From Nitratireductor aquimarinus (GTDB lineage Bacteria; Pseudomonadota; Alphaproteobacteria; Rhizobiales; Rhizobiaceae), in the NCBI RefSeq assembly GCF_017255295.1, contig NZ_JAFKDE010000014.1, positions 27,620 to 91,619 on the forward strand: a stretch of DNA of 64,000 nt. Reading direction: 5' to 3'. The translations under genes were made by a program, and so were the position numbers. Positions within the stretch are counted from its first letter, which is position 1, and the number at the start of each line of letters is the position of its first letter. Below the pieces are notes generated by a model, which saw only the letters and a program-made list of their open reading frames with translations, did not search any database and had not been told where the DNA came from. Below are positions 26,965 through 36,782 of this stretch, piece after piece.

Positions 26965-28671
26965 ATGAACCAACGTCTCAAGACAACCACCGCACTGGCG
27001 CTGTGCCTCGGCCTTTGGTCGGCGCCGGCTTCTGCCGACATGGATGCCGCGAAGGCCTTCCTGGATGCTGAAATCGGCGATATGTCCGCGCTGTCTCGCG
27101 CTGATCAAGAAGCCGAAATGCAGTGGTTCATCGACGCGGCCCAGCCCTTTGCGGGCATGGAGATCAAAGTGGTCTCCGAGACCATCACCACGCATGAATA
27201 TGAATCTCAGGTGCTTGCGCCGGCGTTCGAGGCCATCACCGGCATCAAGATCACGCACGATCTGATCGGCGAAGGCGACGTCGTCGAGAAGCTTCAGACC
27301 CAGATGCAGTCGGGCGAGAATATTTATGACGCCTATGTCAACGACTCCGACCTGATCGGCACGCACTGGCGCTATCAACAGGTGCGCAACCTGACTGACT
27401 TTATGGCGAACGAAGGTGCGGATGTGACCAATCCTGGTCTCGATCTCGATGATTACATTGGCACCCAGTTCACCACCGCGCCCGATGGCAAGCTCTATCA
27501 GCTTCCCGACCAGCAGTTCGCGAACCTATACTGGTTCCGCTACGACTGGTTCAACGATCCCGCGATCATGGCCGAGTTCAAAGAGAAATACGGGTACGAT
27601 CTCGGTGTTCCGGTCAACTGGTCGGCCTATGAGGACATCGCCGAATTTTTCACCGGGCGCGAGATCGACGGTGTCAAAGTCTACGGTTCGATGGATTACG
27701 GCAAGAAAGACCCCTCGCTCGGCTGGCGTTACACCGACGCATGGATGTCCATGGCGGGTATGGGCGACAAGGGCGAACCCAACGGCCTTCCGGTTGATGA
27801 ATGGGGCATCCGCGTGAACGAGAACTCCCAGCCGGTCGGCGCCTGCATGGCGCGTGGCGGGGCGGCGAACTCTCCGGCGGCAGTCTATGCGGTGGAGAAA
27901 GCCATCGACTGGCTGAACAAATACTCCCCGCCATCCGCCATGGGCATGACCTTCTCCGAGGCTGGCCCGGTTCCGGGTCAGGGCAACATCGCTCAGCAGA
28001 TGTTCATGTATACCACCTTCGTGGCGCCTCTGGTCGACAGCCCGGCGGTGATGAACGAGGACGGCACGCCGAAATGGCGTCTCGCACCCAGCCCGCATGG
28101 GGTTTACTGGGAAGATGGCATGAAGGTCGGCTATCAGGATGTGGGCTCCTGGACGCTGATGAAATCCACCCCAGAGGACCGCGCCAAAGCCGCCTGGCTC
28201 TACGCGCAATTCGTGGGTTCCAAGACCGTCGACGTGAAGAAATCCCACGTTGGCCTGACGTTCACCCGAGAATCCTCCATCCAGCATGAGAGCTTTACGG
28301 ATCGTGCGCCGAAACTTGGCGGTCTCGTCGAGTTCTACCGCTCCCCGGACCGTGTGCGTTGGTCGCCCACAGGCACCAATGTCCCGGATTACCCGAAGCT
28401 CGCTCAGCTGTGGTGGCAGAACATCGGTGATGCCATGTCCGGCGCGAAGTCGGCTCAAGATGCGCTCGACAGCCTCTGTGCCGATATGGAGCGTGTGATG
28501 GAGCGTCTGGAACGCGCTGGCATCCAGGGCGACCTTGGCCCGGTCATGAACGAAGAAACCGACGCTGCGGATTGGATTGCGGCAGAAGGCGCGCCGAAGC
28601 CGGCTATCGAGAACGAGCGCGAAGCGCCCAAGACCGTCTCTTATGACGAGCTCGTCGCCTCCTGGCAGTAG
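26965..28671 (+). CDS. glpV: glycerol ABC transporter substrate-binding protein GlpV
   Basis: A 568-residue periplasmic binding protein. The signal peptide runs to WSAPASA|DMD. The mature protein has the carbohydrate-binding-protein fold, with ETITTHEYESQVLAPAFEAI, the segment SDLIGTHWRYQ and aromatic-rich stretches such as QQFANLYWFRYDWF. The gene is preceded by GGGAGGAAACC and followed at once by a strong terminator, so it ends the operon. No glpD or glpK is present in the window; glycerol kinase and dehydrogenase must be encoded elsewhere. Confidence 0.93.
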   Translation: MNQRLKTTTALALCLGLWSAPASADMDAAKAFLDAEIGDMSALSRADQEAEMQWFIDAAQPFAGMEIKVVSETITTHEYESQVLAPAFEAITGIKITHDLIGEGDVVEKLQTQMQSGENIYDAYVNDSDLIGTHWRYQQVRNLTDFMANEGADVTNPGLDLDDYIGTQFTTAPDGKLYQLPDQQFANLYWFRYDWFNDPAIMAEFKEKYGYDLGVPVNWSAYEDIAEFFTGREIDGVKVYGSMDYGKKDPSLGWRYTDAWMSMAGMGDKGEPNGLPVDEWGIRVNENSQPVGACMARGGAANSPAAVYAVEKAIDWLNKYSPPSAMGMTFSEAGPVPGQGNIAQQMFMYTTFVAPLVDSPAVMNEDGTPKWRLAPSPHGVYWEDGMKVGYQDVGSWTLMKSTPEDRAKAAWLYAQFVGSKTVDVKKSHVGLTFTRESSIQHESFTDRAPKLGGLVEFYRSPDRVRWSPTGTNVPDYPKLAQLWWQNIGDAMSGAKSAQDALDSLCADMERVMERLERAGIQGDLGPVMNEETDAADWIAAEGAPKPAIENEREAPKTVSYDELVASWQ

Positions 28672-28687
28672 GCTCTTCAAGGCAGAG

Positions 28688-28714
28688 GGGGCGGGATATT
28701 CCCGCCCCTTTTTT
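28688..28714 (+). terminator. strong rho-independent terminator of the glp operon
   Basis: GGGGCGGGA and TCCCGCCCC pair over nine bases around TAT, directly followed by TTTTTT. It begins 17 bases after the glpV stop codon. Confidence 0.93.
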
Positions 28715-28814
28715 CATTCTCCTATGGGGCCTTGTCGTGAGAGGCCGGTATTGCCAGGCTATTTGGGCGCTCTGATCCGTGTAAGCGGCAGTGGCGTTGA
28801 CCTCATATCTGGTC

Positions 28815-29092
28815 GGTTCTGTTGCAAACTTTTCGCTTGCTGCAACGCCGAGAACCTCTTTAAGGATCAGTCCCGCCGAGCAGTGAAGGCGATCCATATC
28901 GGTAAGAGCCAATACCTTACCAAGCGAACCGGGCAGGATCATCGCCGCATCACACGGAGGGTGCGGACGATGCTGGATTTCAAGGCATTCTGTTCGGCCA
29001 CCGTCACTCTGGCTGGCATCGAAATGGCTCACATGAAGCGTAATTGCCAAGCCGGCTTTGCCAACAACCCGGCCCCATCACTCACGGAATAG
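28815..29092 (+). mobile_element. decayed IS6-family insertion sequence
   Basis: GGTTCTGTTGCAAA at 28815-28828 matches the terminal inverted repeat of IS6-family elements (IS26-type GGCACTGTTGCAAA). From about 28850 the frame reads SQYLTKRTGQDHRRITRR, then FSA-like CSATVTLAGIEMAHM, the C-terminal part of the IS6 DDE transposase with its final glutamate region. It ends at a TAG at 29090-29092. The N-terminal two thirds of the transposase and a second terminal repeat are missing, so the element is dead. The flanks 28716-28814 and 29093-29311 show no gene. Confidence 0.75.
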
Positions 29093-29311
29093 TTCGAGCT
29101 GAAACCCGCCCAGCGGAACGATGCATGTCGCCTATTCGAATATTTTCACAAGAACCGTCAGAATTCATCAGAATTGAATGATGGAATCTACTGCACAACT
29201 TTCTTTATTAGAGGAAGGGTTGGATAGATGCCCCCTTCCAAACGGGCGGGGGATAATGCAGAGCGATAGTATCCAAATGGATGCATTCGCCAGACGAGGG
29301 GAAAACCCGCG

Positions 29312-32300
29312 ATGGCAGATTTTACGCTATTGGTGTATCGATTAGGTCTGTTCGTAGGCTCTTCCCTGCTCGTCCTTTTGGCCGTGATCCAGAAGACGGC
29401 GCTCGGCACCAGTTCCAAACTGCCCACCCGCCCCGATCATTTTCGATGGCAGCATCTACGGACCAAGGCTCAAACTTGGTTTACGCGGATGTTCGCCGTG
29501 AGCCGGCTCATCCTGTCAGGTCTTGCGCTTCTGATCGGCGTGCTGGTCTGGCCAGCGACGGCTTTCGCCGCACCGTCGGTGTCCATCAGCGTCAGCCCGG
29601 CCTCGATGAGTGAGGACAGCGCAGGCAATTTGGTTTACACGGTCACGCGCAGCCAGAACCTGTCGTCATCCACGATCGTCAATCTCGGTTACACGGGCAG
29701 CGCGGATGCCAGCGACTATACCGGTGAGACCTTGACCGTGACCATTCCGTCCGGCTCGACCAGCGGCATCGTGGAGATAAACCCGTCTGCCGATGTCACC
29801 GTGGAGGCGGACGAGACTGTAATCGTTAGCATACAGAGCGGCTCAGGCTATACCATCGGTGTGCCTTCCTCTGCCACGGGCACCATCCTGAACGACGACC
29901 TTGGGGTTCTGACGATCAACGACGTCACCTTTCCCGAGGGTGGCTCCGGAACTCAAGCGATATCGTTCACAATATCGCTCAGCCAGCCTGCCGGACCCGG
30001 TGGTGTAACGTTCGACATCGCAACCGCCAATGGCACATCGACGGCAGGCGAGGACTATCAAGCGAAAAGCATCGTGGGCGCCACCATCGCGCCAGGGGAG
30101 AGCACTTATTTCTTCTCTGTTAATGTCTACGGTGATACGTCCAACGAACCCAATGAGTGGTTTTTCGTCAGCATCACCAACGTAACAAACGCTATCTTGG
30201 GCGATGGCCAGGGCGTGGGCACCATCGTCAACGACGACCCCGTACCCACGGTCACCCTGGCTCCTGCCAGCCTTTCCGCGACAACAGTCGGGGCGTCCTA
30301 TAGTGAAACCCTGACCGCCAGCGGCGGGACGGGTCCATACACCTATGCCGCCACCGCCGGCGTGTTGCCTGACGGCCTGACGTTGACTTCTTCAGGCGTG
30401 CTTTCCGGAACGCCAACGGATGAGGGCACGTTCAATTTCACCATCAGCGCCACCGACAGCAGCGGCGGAACCGGGCCATACAGCGGAAGCAGGGCCTATA
30501 CGCTTACCGTTGCCGCGCCCGTCATCGCATTGAGCCCCGCCACGCTGCCACCCGCCACCCAGGGCGTCCCCTACGCCCAGACCATAACCGCCAGCGGCGG
30601 CACCGCGCCTTATACTTACTCGACTACCGCCGGTGCCTTGCCTTCAGGAATCAACCTGAGCAGCTCTGGTGTGCTCTCCGGCTCGCCGACGGTAAACGGA
30701 ACATTCAACTTCACCGTCACCGCCACCGATAGCAGCACTGGCAGCGGCCCCTACAGCGACAGCCAGGCCTATTCGTTTCAGATAAGCGCCGTTGCTCCGC
30801 CGGTGGTCGGTTCCGTGAGTGTTCCCGCCAACGGATATTATCGCGCGGGGGAGGTTCTTTCCTTCACTGTCAACTTCAATGAAACCGTTCTGGTCGACAC
30901 ATCTGGCGGTTCACCGGGTCTTCCGGTGGTGATCGGTGCAGCAACGGTCGATGCCGGCTATGTGTCCGGAAGCGGATCGAATGCGCTTGTCTTCCAATAT
31001 GCCGTCAATCCGGGCGATCTGGACCTGAACGGCATTCAGGTCGGCAGTGCCATCGGTCTCAACGGCGGCATAATTACAAACGCCTTCAGCACGCCTGCCG
31101 ACCCGGCTCTCAACGGCGTAGGCAGCACCACCGGTGTCCTCGTTGACACAATAGCGCCAACGGTAACCTCCAGCGCTGTGAGCGCCAGTCCGGCGCCGGA
31201 TGCGGTCGCCATTGATTTCCTGGTGACATTCTCGAAGCCGGTGAATGGCGTCGACTCATCGGATTTCGTCCTGACGACCACGGGGAGCGCCATGGGTGCG
31301 ATTTCTGGCGTCGCCACCTCGGACAACGTGACATATACGGTCAGCGTCACCGGTATTTCCGGAACCGGCTCGTTGCGGCTCGATGTTCTGGCGGACGGGT
31401 CGATCACCGATACACCCGGCAATCCGCTGACCGCAGCCTACGCCGCCGGAACGCCCTGGGTGCGCAGCGGATCCTCCAACGCGTCGCTGGCCGGCCTTGC
31501 GCCGAGCGCCGGCGCCCTCGATCCCGCTTTCGATGCGGCCACGTTCGACTATGCCGTTGCGGTCGCCAATTCCGTTACCAACCTCACCCTGACCCCGACC
31601 GCCGACAACGCCAATGCGACGATCACCGTTAACGGCACGACGGTTGCATCCGGCAGCACCAGCCAGCCGCTCGCCCTCGCAGTCGGAGCAACAGCGATAC
31701 CTGTCGTGGTCATGGCACAGGACGGCACAACCACACGCACCTATACGGTCACGGTCACGCGGGCGTCTTCTGCCCCGACCGTGATGTCCCGCACCGTCGC
31801 GATCAACGCGGGCCAGACGGCGTCCGTCGAACTCACGGACGGCGCGACCGGAGGTCCGTTTACCGGCGCGGCGATGATCGACATATCCGACAGCAGCGCC
31901 GGTTCCGCGCATATCGAACAGAACGGGCAGAGTTTCCTGCTCGTCTTCGCATCCAGCCCGACCTTTTCGGGTGGCGCAGACATCCGGTTCACACTTTCAA
32001 GCGTACACGGCACTTCGGCTCCCGGAACGATCTCCTTCACCGTTCTTGCACGGCCCGACCCCACGCTGGACGCGGAAGTCCTCGGGCTGCTGAGGGCGCA
32101 GACCGATACCGCGAAGCGCTTCGCGCGGGTGCAGACACATAATTTCAACGGCCGGCTCGAGCAGTTGCACGACGAAGGCGACCGTCGCAGGAACAGCCTG
32201 AACGTGCGGTTGGGCTATAATGAAAACGGGCAGCGCGGCGACCAAGCGGCCCGCGCACTGAACGAGGCAGGAGCCGATGTGCCCGGTCTTCTCGGCTATA

Positions 32301-33214
32301 CTCCGCAATCTTCCGGCGGGTCTGGCAATGGGGCGCTGGCCAAGGGCCAGTCGAATGGACCGGGCGCTTCGGATGGCCGTGGCATGGATCTCGGACCCTA
32401 TGCAATCTGGACCGGCGGCTTCGTCGATTTCAGCCAAAGCGACAAGGGCGGCATTGATCTCGACGGCACGCTCGTTGGGGTGAGCGCCGGCATCGATTAC
32501 CGCTTTTCCGACAGGTTCATCGCCGGGTTCGGGGTCGGGTTCGGCCGTGATCATACCGATATCGGCGGAAACGGCACCGAAAATACGGGGCTCGCCTACA
32601 GCGCCGCACTCTATGGAAGCTACAAGCCTGCCAACAATTTTTTCATCGACGGGCTCATCGGTGCAAGCTGGCTCGACTTCGACAGCCAACGCTATGTCAC
32701 CGCCACCGGCGATTTCGCCACCGGCAGCAGGTCAGGGCAACAGGTCTTCGGATCGTTGAGCGCAGCTTACGAGTTACGCGACGAAACATGGCTCCTTTCG
32801 CCCTACGGCCGCATCGAGATGTCCCGGACATGGCTCGACGGCTTCGCTGAGGAAGGCGGAGGCGCTTTCGGCCTACGCTACGGAGACCAGACCATCGACA
32901 CGGTTTCCGGCGTGATCGGTCTTCGTGCAGAATATGCGTTCAAAAGGAGCTGGGGCACGCTGACACCAGGAGCGCGGGTCGAATACACTCACGACTTCGC
33001 CGGGTCGAGCCGGGCGCACCTGGGCTATATCGACCTGGATCACCTGCCCTACTGGCTCGACGTCGAAGCCTCCAACAGGAGTTACGTGACGCTGGGCCTG
33101 TCACTCGATGCGGAGCTTCCGCAGGCGTGGACGCTTGGCTTCGACTATCGAACCGCCTTCGGAAATGCGCGCCAGGATCACACGTTCGGGCTGAAAGTCG
33201 GCAAACGGTTCTAA
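29312..33214 (+). CDS. adhesin-like autotransporter with Calx-beta and Ig-like modules
   Basis: A 1300-residue protein. An internal methionine at residue 60 (29489) starts a classic signal peptide, MFAVSRLILSGLALLIGVLV ending TAFA; the first ATG at 29312 has a better ribosome-binding site (GAGGGG), so either start is possible. Residues about 90-310 contain two Calx-beta modules ending TILNDD and TIVNDD. Two putative Ig modules follow (ASGGTGPYTYAATAGVLPDG and ASGGTAPYTYSTTAGALPSG, about 315-495). Near 720-820 is a cadherin-like beta-sandwich (LAGLAPSAGALDPAFDAATF). The autotransporter barrel covers about 1030-1300 and ends in phenylalanine. The architecture suggests a surface adhesin with calcium-binding modules. 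Confidence 0.88.
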   Translation: MADFTLLVYRLGLFVGSSLLVLLAVIQKTALGTSSKLPTRPDHFRWQHLRTKAQTWFTRMFAVSRLILSGLALLIGVLVWPATAFAAPSVSISVSPASMSEDSAGNLVYTVTRSQNLSSSTIVNLGYTGSADASDYTGETLTVTIPSGSTSGIVEINPSADVTVEADETVIVSIQSGSGYTIGVPSSATGTILNDDLGVLTINDVTFPEGGSGTQAISFTISLSQPAGPGGVTFDIATANGTSTAGEDYQAKSIVGATIAPGESTYFFSVNVYGDTSNEPNEWFFVSITNVTNAILGDGQGVGTIVNDDPVPTVTLAPASLSATTVGASYSETLTASGGTGPYTYAATAGVLPDGLTLTSSGVLSGTPTDEGTFNFTISATDSSGGTGPYSGSRAYTLTVAAPVIALSPATLPPATQGVPYAQTITASGGTAPYTYSTTAGALPSGINLSSSGVLSGSPTVNGTFNFTVTATDSSTGSGPYSDSQAYSFQISAVAPPVVGSVSVPANGYYRAGEVLSFTVNFNETVLVDTSGGSPGLPVVIGAATVDAGYVSGSGSNALVFQYAVNPGDLDLNGIQVGSAIGLNGGIITNAFSTPADPALNGVGSTTGVLVDTIAPTVTSSAVSASPAPDAVAIDFLVTFSKPVNGVDSSDFVLTTTGSAMGAISGVATSDNVTYTVSVTGISGTGSLRLDVLADGSITDTPGNPLTAAYAAGTPWVRSGSSNASLAGLAPSAGALDPAFDAATFDYAVAVANSVTNLTLTPTADNANATITVNGTTVASGSTSQPLALAVGATAIPVVVMAQDGTTTRTYTVTVTRASSAPTVMSRTVAINAGQTASVELTDGATGGPFTGAAMIDISDSSAGSAHIEQNGQSFLLVFASSPTFSGGADIRFTLSSVHGTSAPGTISFTVLARPDPTLDAEVLGLLRAQTDTAKRFARVQTHNFNGRLEQLHDEGDRRRNSLNVRLGYNENGQRGDQAARALNEAGADVPGLLGYTPQSSGGSGNGALAKGQSNGPGASDGRGMDLGPYAIWTGGFVDFSQSDKGGIDLDGTLVGVSAGIDYRFSDRFIAGFGVGFGRDHTDIGGNGTENTGLAYSAALYGSYKPANNFFIDGLIGASWLDFDSQRYVTATGDFATGSRSGQQVFGSLSAAYELRDETWLLSPYGRIEMSRTWLDGFAEEGGGAFGLRYGDQTIDTVSGVIGLRAEYAFKRSWGTLTPGARVEYTHDFAGSSRAHLGYIDLDHLPYWLDVEASNRSYVTLGLSLDAELPQAWTLGFDYRTAFGNARQDHTFGLKVGKRF

Positions 33215-33425
33215 CCATCTTCAAGATTGGAGTCTTGAATGGATCGATCCGCTCTCCTGCCGGCGTCAGGCTCCCGTCCTCCGGCGGATGCCGCACGCCC
33301 GGACTACGATTTCGATCGGAAAGTGGTGTGGCGGCATCCCTGCTCAATTCTGGGGCATGCCCCACGCCGTTTGCCTGTGCTTGCGATTTCCGCCCGGCCT
33401 TCGAATGTTGACGGCGCGTAGGGTC
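33215..33425. other. intergenic region after the second autotransporter
   Basis: A short hairpin with seven-base arms TTCAAGA and TCTTGAA lies at 33220-33239, six bases after the stop, and may help end the transcript. Nothing else is recognised up to the IS3 remnant. Confidence 0.35.
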
Positions 33426-33743
33426 TGAGCTGCTCCCCGATTTTCGGAGCGTTCTGATCTGGAATTTTCCAATTATGATCCCTGCTCTGGGAGAAGGAGA
33501 GTTCCATGAAGAAGTCGAAGTTTTCGGAGGCGCCGATCGCTTTCATTCTGCGTCAGGCGGATGAAGGCGCGTCGGTCGCGGAGGTGTGCCGAAAGGCGGA
33601 CATCAGTGACGCGACCTTCTACAACTGGCGCAAGCGTTATGGCGGGTTGACACCGTCGGAGGTCAAACGCCTGGGTCAGCTTTAGGATGAGAACAACCGG
33701 GTGAGGAAGATCGTTGCCGACCTGACACCCGACAAGGCCATAA
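33426..33743 (+). mobile_element. decayed IS3-family element, left end and broken orfA
   Basis: TGAGCTGCTCCCC at 33426-33438 has the form of an IS3-family end. An orfA frame starts at 33506: MKKSKFSEAPIAFILRQ, then VCRKADISDATFYNWRKRYG, the helix-turn-helix of IS3 OrfA. A TAG at 33683 interrupts it after 59 codons, although the leucine-zipper part continues in frame after the stop (DENNRVRKIVADLTPDKA). After about 33743 the similarity ends; orfB and the right end are missing. Confidence 0.8.
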
Positions 33744-33766
33744 GGCCGCGCTCAGGGAACGCGGCC
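33744..33766 (-). terminator. terminator-like hairpin after metQ
   Basis: GGCCGCG and CGCGGCC pair over seven bases around CTCAGGGAA. It lies 25 bases beyond the metQ stop in the direction of transcription. The T-run is short, so efficiency is uncertain. Confidence 0.5.
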
Positions 33767-33790
33767 TCCTTTAAATTTCCTCAGCAGGTA

Positions 33791-34567
33791 TCACCAACTG
33801 GGGATCACAGCGCCCTTGAACTCTTCGGCGATGAAGGCCTTCACGTCGTCATTGTGGTAGGAAGCGATCAGCGTCTTCAGCCACTCGGTATCCTGGTCTT
33901 CCAGGCGAACGGCGATGACGTTCACGTAGGGAGCCTTCTCGCCTTCCAGCGCAATCGAGTCCGTCTTCGGGTTCATCCCGGCTTCGATGGCGTAGTTGGT
34001 GTTGATGGCAGACGCGTCGACATCATCGAGAGAGCGCGGCAGTTGGGCGGCGTCCAGTTCGATGATCTGGATGTTCTTGGGGTTTTCGGTCACGTCGGCA
34101 ATGGTGACCTTAACGCCCTTGGCCTCGTCGACCTTGATGAGCCCCTTGTCCGCGAGCAGCAGCAGCGCGCGCCCACCGTTCGTCGGGTCGTTCGGAATGG
34201 CGACTGAGGCGCCATCCTCAAGTTCGTCGAGGCTCTTCACCTTCTTGGAATAGATGCCCATCGGGAAATTGACGTTCGAGGCGACGCTGACGATGCCGAA
34301 GCCGCGATCAGTGACCTGATTGTCGAGATAGGGCTGGTGCTGGAAGGAATTGGCGTGGAGGTCGCCATCGGCCAGGGCCTGGTTCGGCACGACATAGTCG
34401 GAAAATTCGAGGATCTCGATGTTCAGACCCTTGGTCGCGGCGATTTCCTTGACCTTCTCCATGATCTGGGCATGCGGGCCGGGGGTGACGCCGACCTTGA
34501 TGTCCTCTGCAAGCGCTGAGCCGGCGGCAAAGACTGTGAGCGCAGCCGCAAGTATGATCTTCTTCAT
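33791..34567 (-). CDS. metQ: methionine ABC transporter substrate-binding protein MetQ
   Basis: A 258-residue periplasmic protein of the NlpA family. The signal peptide MKKIILAAALTVFAAGSALA has no lipobox cysteine, so the protein should be soluble, unlike the lipoprotein MetQ of E. coli. Typical motifs are VGVTPGPHAQIMEKVK, FSDYVVPNQALADGDLHANSFQ split over adjacent strands, and the ligand-region NYAIEAGMNPKTDSI. AGAAGGAAAG lies before the ATG at 34567. It is the last gene of metNIQ. D- or L-methionine is the expected ligand; related proteins bind other small amino acids. Confidence 0.9.
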   Translation of the reverse strand: MKKIILAAALTVFAAGSALAEDIKVGVTPGPHAQIMEKVKEIAATKGLNIEILEFSDYVVPNQALADGDLHANSFQHQPYLDNQVTDRGFGIVSVASNVNFPMGIYSKKVKSLDELEDGASVAIPNDPTNGGRALLLLADKGLIKVDEAKGVKVTIADVTENPKNIQIIELDAAQLPRSLDDVDASAINTNYAIEAGMNPKTDSIALEGEKAPYVNVIAVRLEDQDTEWLKTLIASYHNDDVKAFIAEEFKGAVIPSW

Positions 34568-34596
34568 GGTTCTTTCCTTCTCAAAGTACACGAAAT

Positions 34597-35265
34597 TCAG
34601 TTTTTGCGGGTCCGTTTGTCGAAGTGGCGTGCGAGCATGTCGCCTGCGCTCTGGATCGCCTGGACGACCACGATCAGCACGACCACGACAGCAAGCATGA
34701 CTTCCGGCATGAAGCGCTGGTAACCGTAGCGGATGCCGAGGTCACCGAGACCACCACCGCCAACCGCACCGACCATGGCGGAATAGCCCACAAGGCTTAC
34801 GAGCGTCAGCGTAAGGCCGAGGATAATTCCCGGGCGAGCTTCCGCCAAAAGGACCTTTGTGACGATCTGGAACGGCGTCGCGCCCATGGCCCTTGCCGCC
34901 TCGATCAAGCCCTTGTCGACTTCGCGGATCGAGGTTTCGATCAGCCGCGCGACGAAGGGAATGGTCGCAATCGTCAGCGGCACGATTGCTGCAGCGGTTC
35001 CGATCGAGGTCCCGGCGATCAGTCGCGTGAAGGGAATGATCGCCACAACGAGAATAATGAACGGCGTGGACCGTGCAGCGTTGACGGTCGCGCCGACGAT
35101 CTTGTTGACGGTCGGCGCAGGGAACAATTCGCCCTTCCCGCTGGTCGCGAGGAAGATGCCGATCGGCAGGCCAATGAGCGAACCGATGAAACCCGCAGCA
35201 GCCACCATGTACATGGTCTGCAGGAAAGCCTTCCAGAGAAGGGAAACGAGCATGTCAGGCGCCAT
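34597..35265 (-). CDS. metI: methionine ABC transporter permease MetI
   Basis: A 222-residue inner-membrane permease with five hydrophobic segments. It contains [19 protein letters not shown] and the EAA-like loop [20 protein letters not shown], both typical of MetI. The ATG at 35265 overlaps the metN stop by 11 bases; a second ATG at 35253 would start just after that stop and give 218 residues, closer to E. coli MetI. Either way it is coupled to metN. The 29-base gap to metQ keeps all three in one operon. Confidence 0.92.
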   Translation of the reverse strand: MAPDMLVSLLWKAFLQTMYMVAAAGFIGSLIGLPIGIFLATSGKGELFPAPTVNKIVGATVNAARSTPFIILVVAIIPFTRLIAGTSIGTAAAIVPLTIATIPFVARLIETSIREVDKGLIEAARAMGATPFQIVTKVLLAEARPGIILGLTLTLVSLVGYSAMVGAVGGGGLGDLGIRYGYQRFMPEVMLAVVVVLIVVVQAIQSAGDMLARHFDKRTRKN

Positions 35266-36337
35266 AGCCGAGCACCTCCGTGTAAAGTCCGGTCTGCCGA
35301 TAGAAGTCGTCGGCCCTTCTGAGCGTATCCGGATCGGCGGGATAGGAAACGACAAGAGATCCGTAGGGCTCACCGGCGATCTCGTCGATCGCGCCGGCCA
35401 GGATGTTCACGTCCGGTCCGATCTCGGCCACCAGACGCGCGGTCAGCGGCTGGAAGGCCGTGTCCCCGAAGAAGACCAGCCGCACCAGCGCGCGCGCACC
35501 TTCAGCCGGCGCCTGCTTCAGATCGGCGCTGATCCATTCCGGCAGCTTGGCGCCGATCACAGCCGACAGGAGCGAACGGGTGGTCTCGTGTTTGGGCGCG
35601 GTGAACACGTCGAATGTGCTGCCATTTTCGACAATCTTGCCCTTGTCGATCACCGCGACCTGCGAGGCAATCGTCTTCACCACCTCCATCTCATGTGTGA
35701 TGAGGAGAACGGTGAGGCCGAGGTCACGATTGATTGTCTTGAGGAGCTCGAGGATCGACTGCGTCGTCTCCGGGTCGAGAGCTGATGTTGCCTCATCCGA
35801 CAGCAGGAGCTTCGGTTCCGTCGCGAGCGCCCGGGCAATTCCGATACGCTGTTTCTGTCCACCGGAAAGCTCTGCCGGATAGCGGTCGGATTTGTCACCA
35901 AGACCGACGAGGTCGAGCAGCGGTGCGACGCGATTGCGGATCGTCTTGCGGTCCATCCCCGCGATCTCGAGCGGCAGCGACACATTGTCGAAGGCGGTAC
36001 GCGACGAGAGAAGATTGAAGTGCTGGAAGATCATTCCAACCTGGCGGCGCAGATCGCGCAGGCCCGTTTCGGGAAGATCGCCCACGTCGACGCCGTCAAC
36101 GACGACCCGTCCCGAAGTCGTTTTCTCCAGACCATTGACCAGCCGGATAAGCGTCGACTTGCCAGCGCCCGACCTGCCGATGATGCCGGTGATCGCGCCA
36201 CGGGGGGCAACCATGTTCACGCCGTCAAGCGCGGTAAATTCGGGCTGCTTCCCCGTTCCGCCGAAGCGCTTGATGACGTTCTCGAACGTGACCATGGGAA
36301 CGGCAACCGGAGTCTGAGGGGGGGCGACGCGGTTCAT
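35255..36337 (-). CDS. metN: methionine ABC transporter ATPase MetN
   Basis: A 360-residue ATPase. Walker [10 protein letters not shown], signature [15 protein letters not shown] and Walker [17 protein letters not shown] are intact, and the switch region is LITHEMEVV. The C-terminal 80 residues ([20 protein letters not shown] onward) form the NIL domain, which in E. coli MetN binds methionine and inhibits transport. An N-terminal tail of about 15 residues precedes the ATPase core. A 16-codon open frame upstream overlaps its start codon. Confidence 0.93.
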   Translation of the reverse strand: MNRVAPPQTPVAVPMVTFENVIKRFGGTGKQPEFTALDGVNMVAPRGAITGIIGRSGAGKSTLIRLVNGLEKTTSGRVVVDGVDVGDLPETGLRDLRRQVGMIFQHFNLLSSRTAFDNVSLPLEIAGMDRKTIRNRVAPLLDLVGLGDKSDRYPAELSGGQKQRIGIARALATEPKLLLSDEATSALDPETTQSILELLKTINRDLGLTVLLITHEMEVVKTIASQVAVIDKGKIVENGSTFDVFTAPKHETTRSLLSAVIGAKLPEWISADLKQAPAEGARALVRLVFFGDTAFQPLTARLVAEIGPDVNILAGAIDEIAGEPYGSLVVSYPADPDTLRRADDFYRQTGLYTEVLGYGA

Positions 36338-36384
36338 CGGAGGCCTCGCAGGGAAGCTTCACGGGGTGTGAGCGGGTAGGTCAT
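36334..36384 (-). CDS. possible 16-residue leader peptide upstream of metN
   Basis: ATG at 36384 opens a frame [16 protein letters not shown] whose TGA overlaps the metN ATG (ATGA). GAGAA lies six bases upstream of its start. No methionine-rich stretch is present apart from the start, so a classic attenuation peptide is not indicated; translational coupling is the simplest idea. It may be a chance frame. Confidence 0.3.
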   Translation of the reverse strand: MTYPLTPREASLRGLR

Positions 36385-36782
36385 TTAATTCTCTGTGGTG
36401 AATGCCGCACATGCGGAGACGACGCACAAGCGCCGGTAAGTCAGCTCAAAGTCCACATTCGGACGGTTTGGCACCGCATTAGCATCTTTACATTCACCTG
36501 ATCAAACCCTTGCCTGCTGCGGCATGACAACTTGCCCCGTGCTTATCGCACCGCATACCGGGGAGGCCTAGGAATGGAATTCCAGTTGTCGTGAGAAAAG
36601 AGGAATAACCGTGCCGCAGTATCAGGCCACGAGGTCCAACTTCGGTGGCGAGAAGACCTCGGGGGCGAACCGCCGAACAGGTAGCACTGCCCAACGGCGC
36701 CATCCAGACATGACAACACCGTATTAAGAACACGGGAGGCATCGCCAAACACGCAGGTGGAAGCCGACAAACTCCGCTGTCT
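36385..36782. other. intergenic region upstream of metN
   Basis: About 400 bases that must contain the metN promoter and the 3' side of the racemase operon. I looked for a SAM-type riboswitch because such elements often precede methionine genes; TTTGATC and AAAGATGCTAATGCGG occur close together on the leftward strand, but I could not fold a convincing aptamer. No gene is supported. Confidence 0.4.

Noticed and set aside
36385..36560. SAM-II-type riboswitch upstream of metN
   Set aside because: A few bases resemble parts of the consensus, but I could not build the required stem and pseudoknot by eye; a covariance-model search is needed before calling it.
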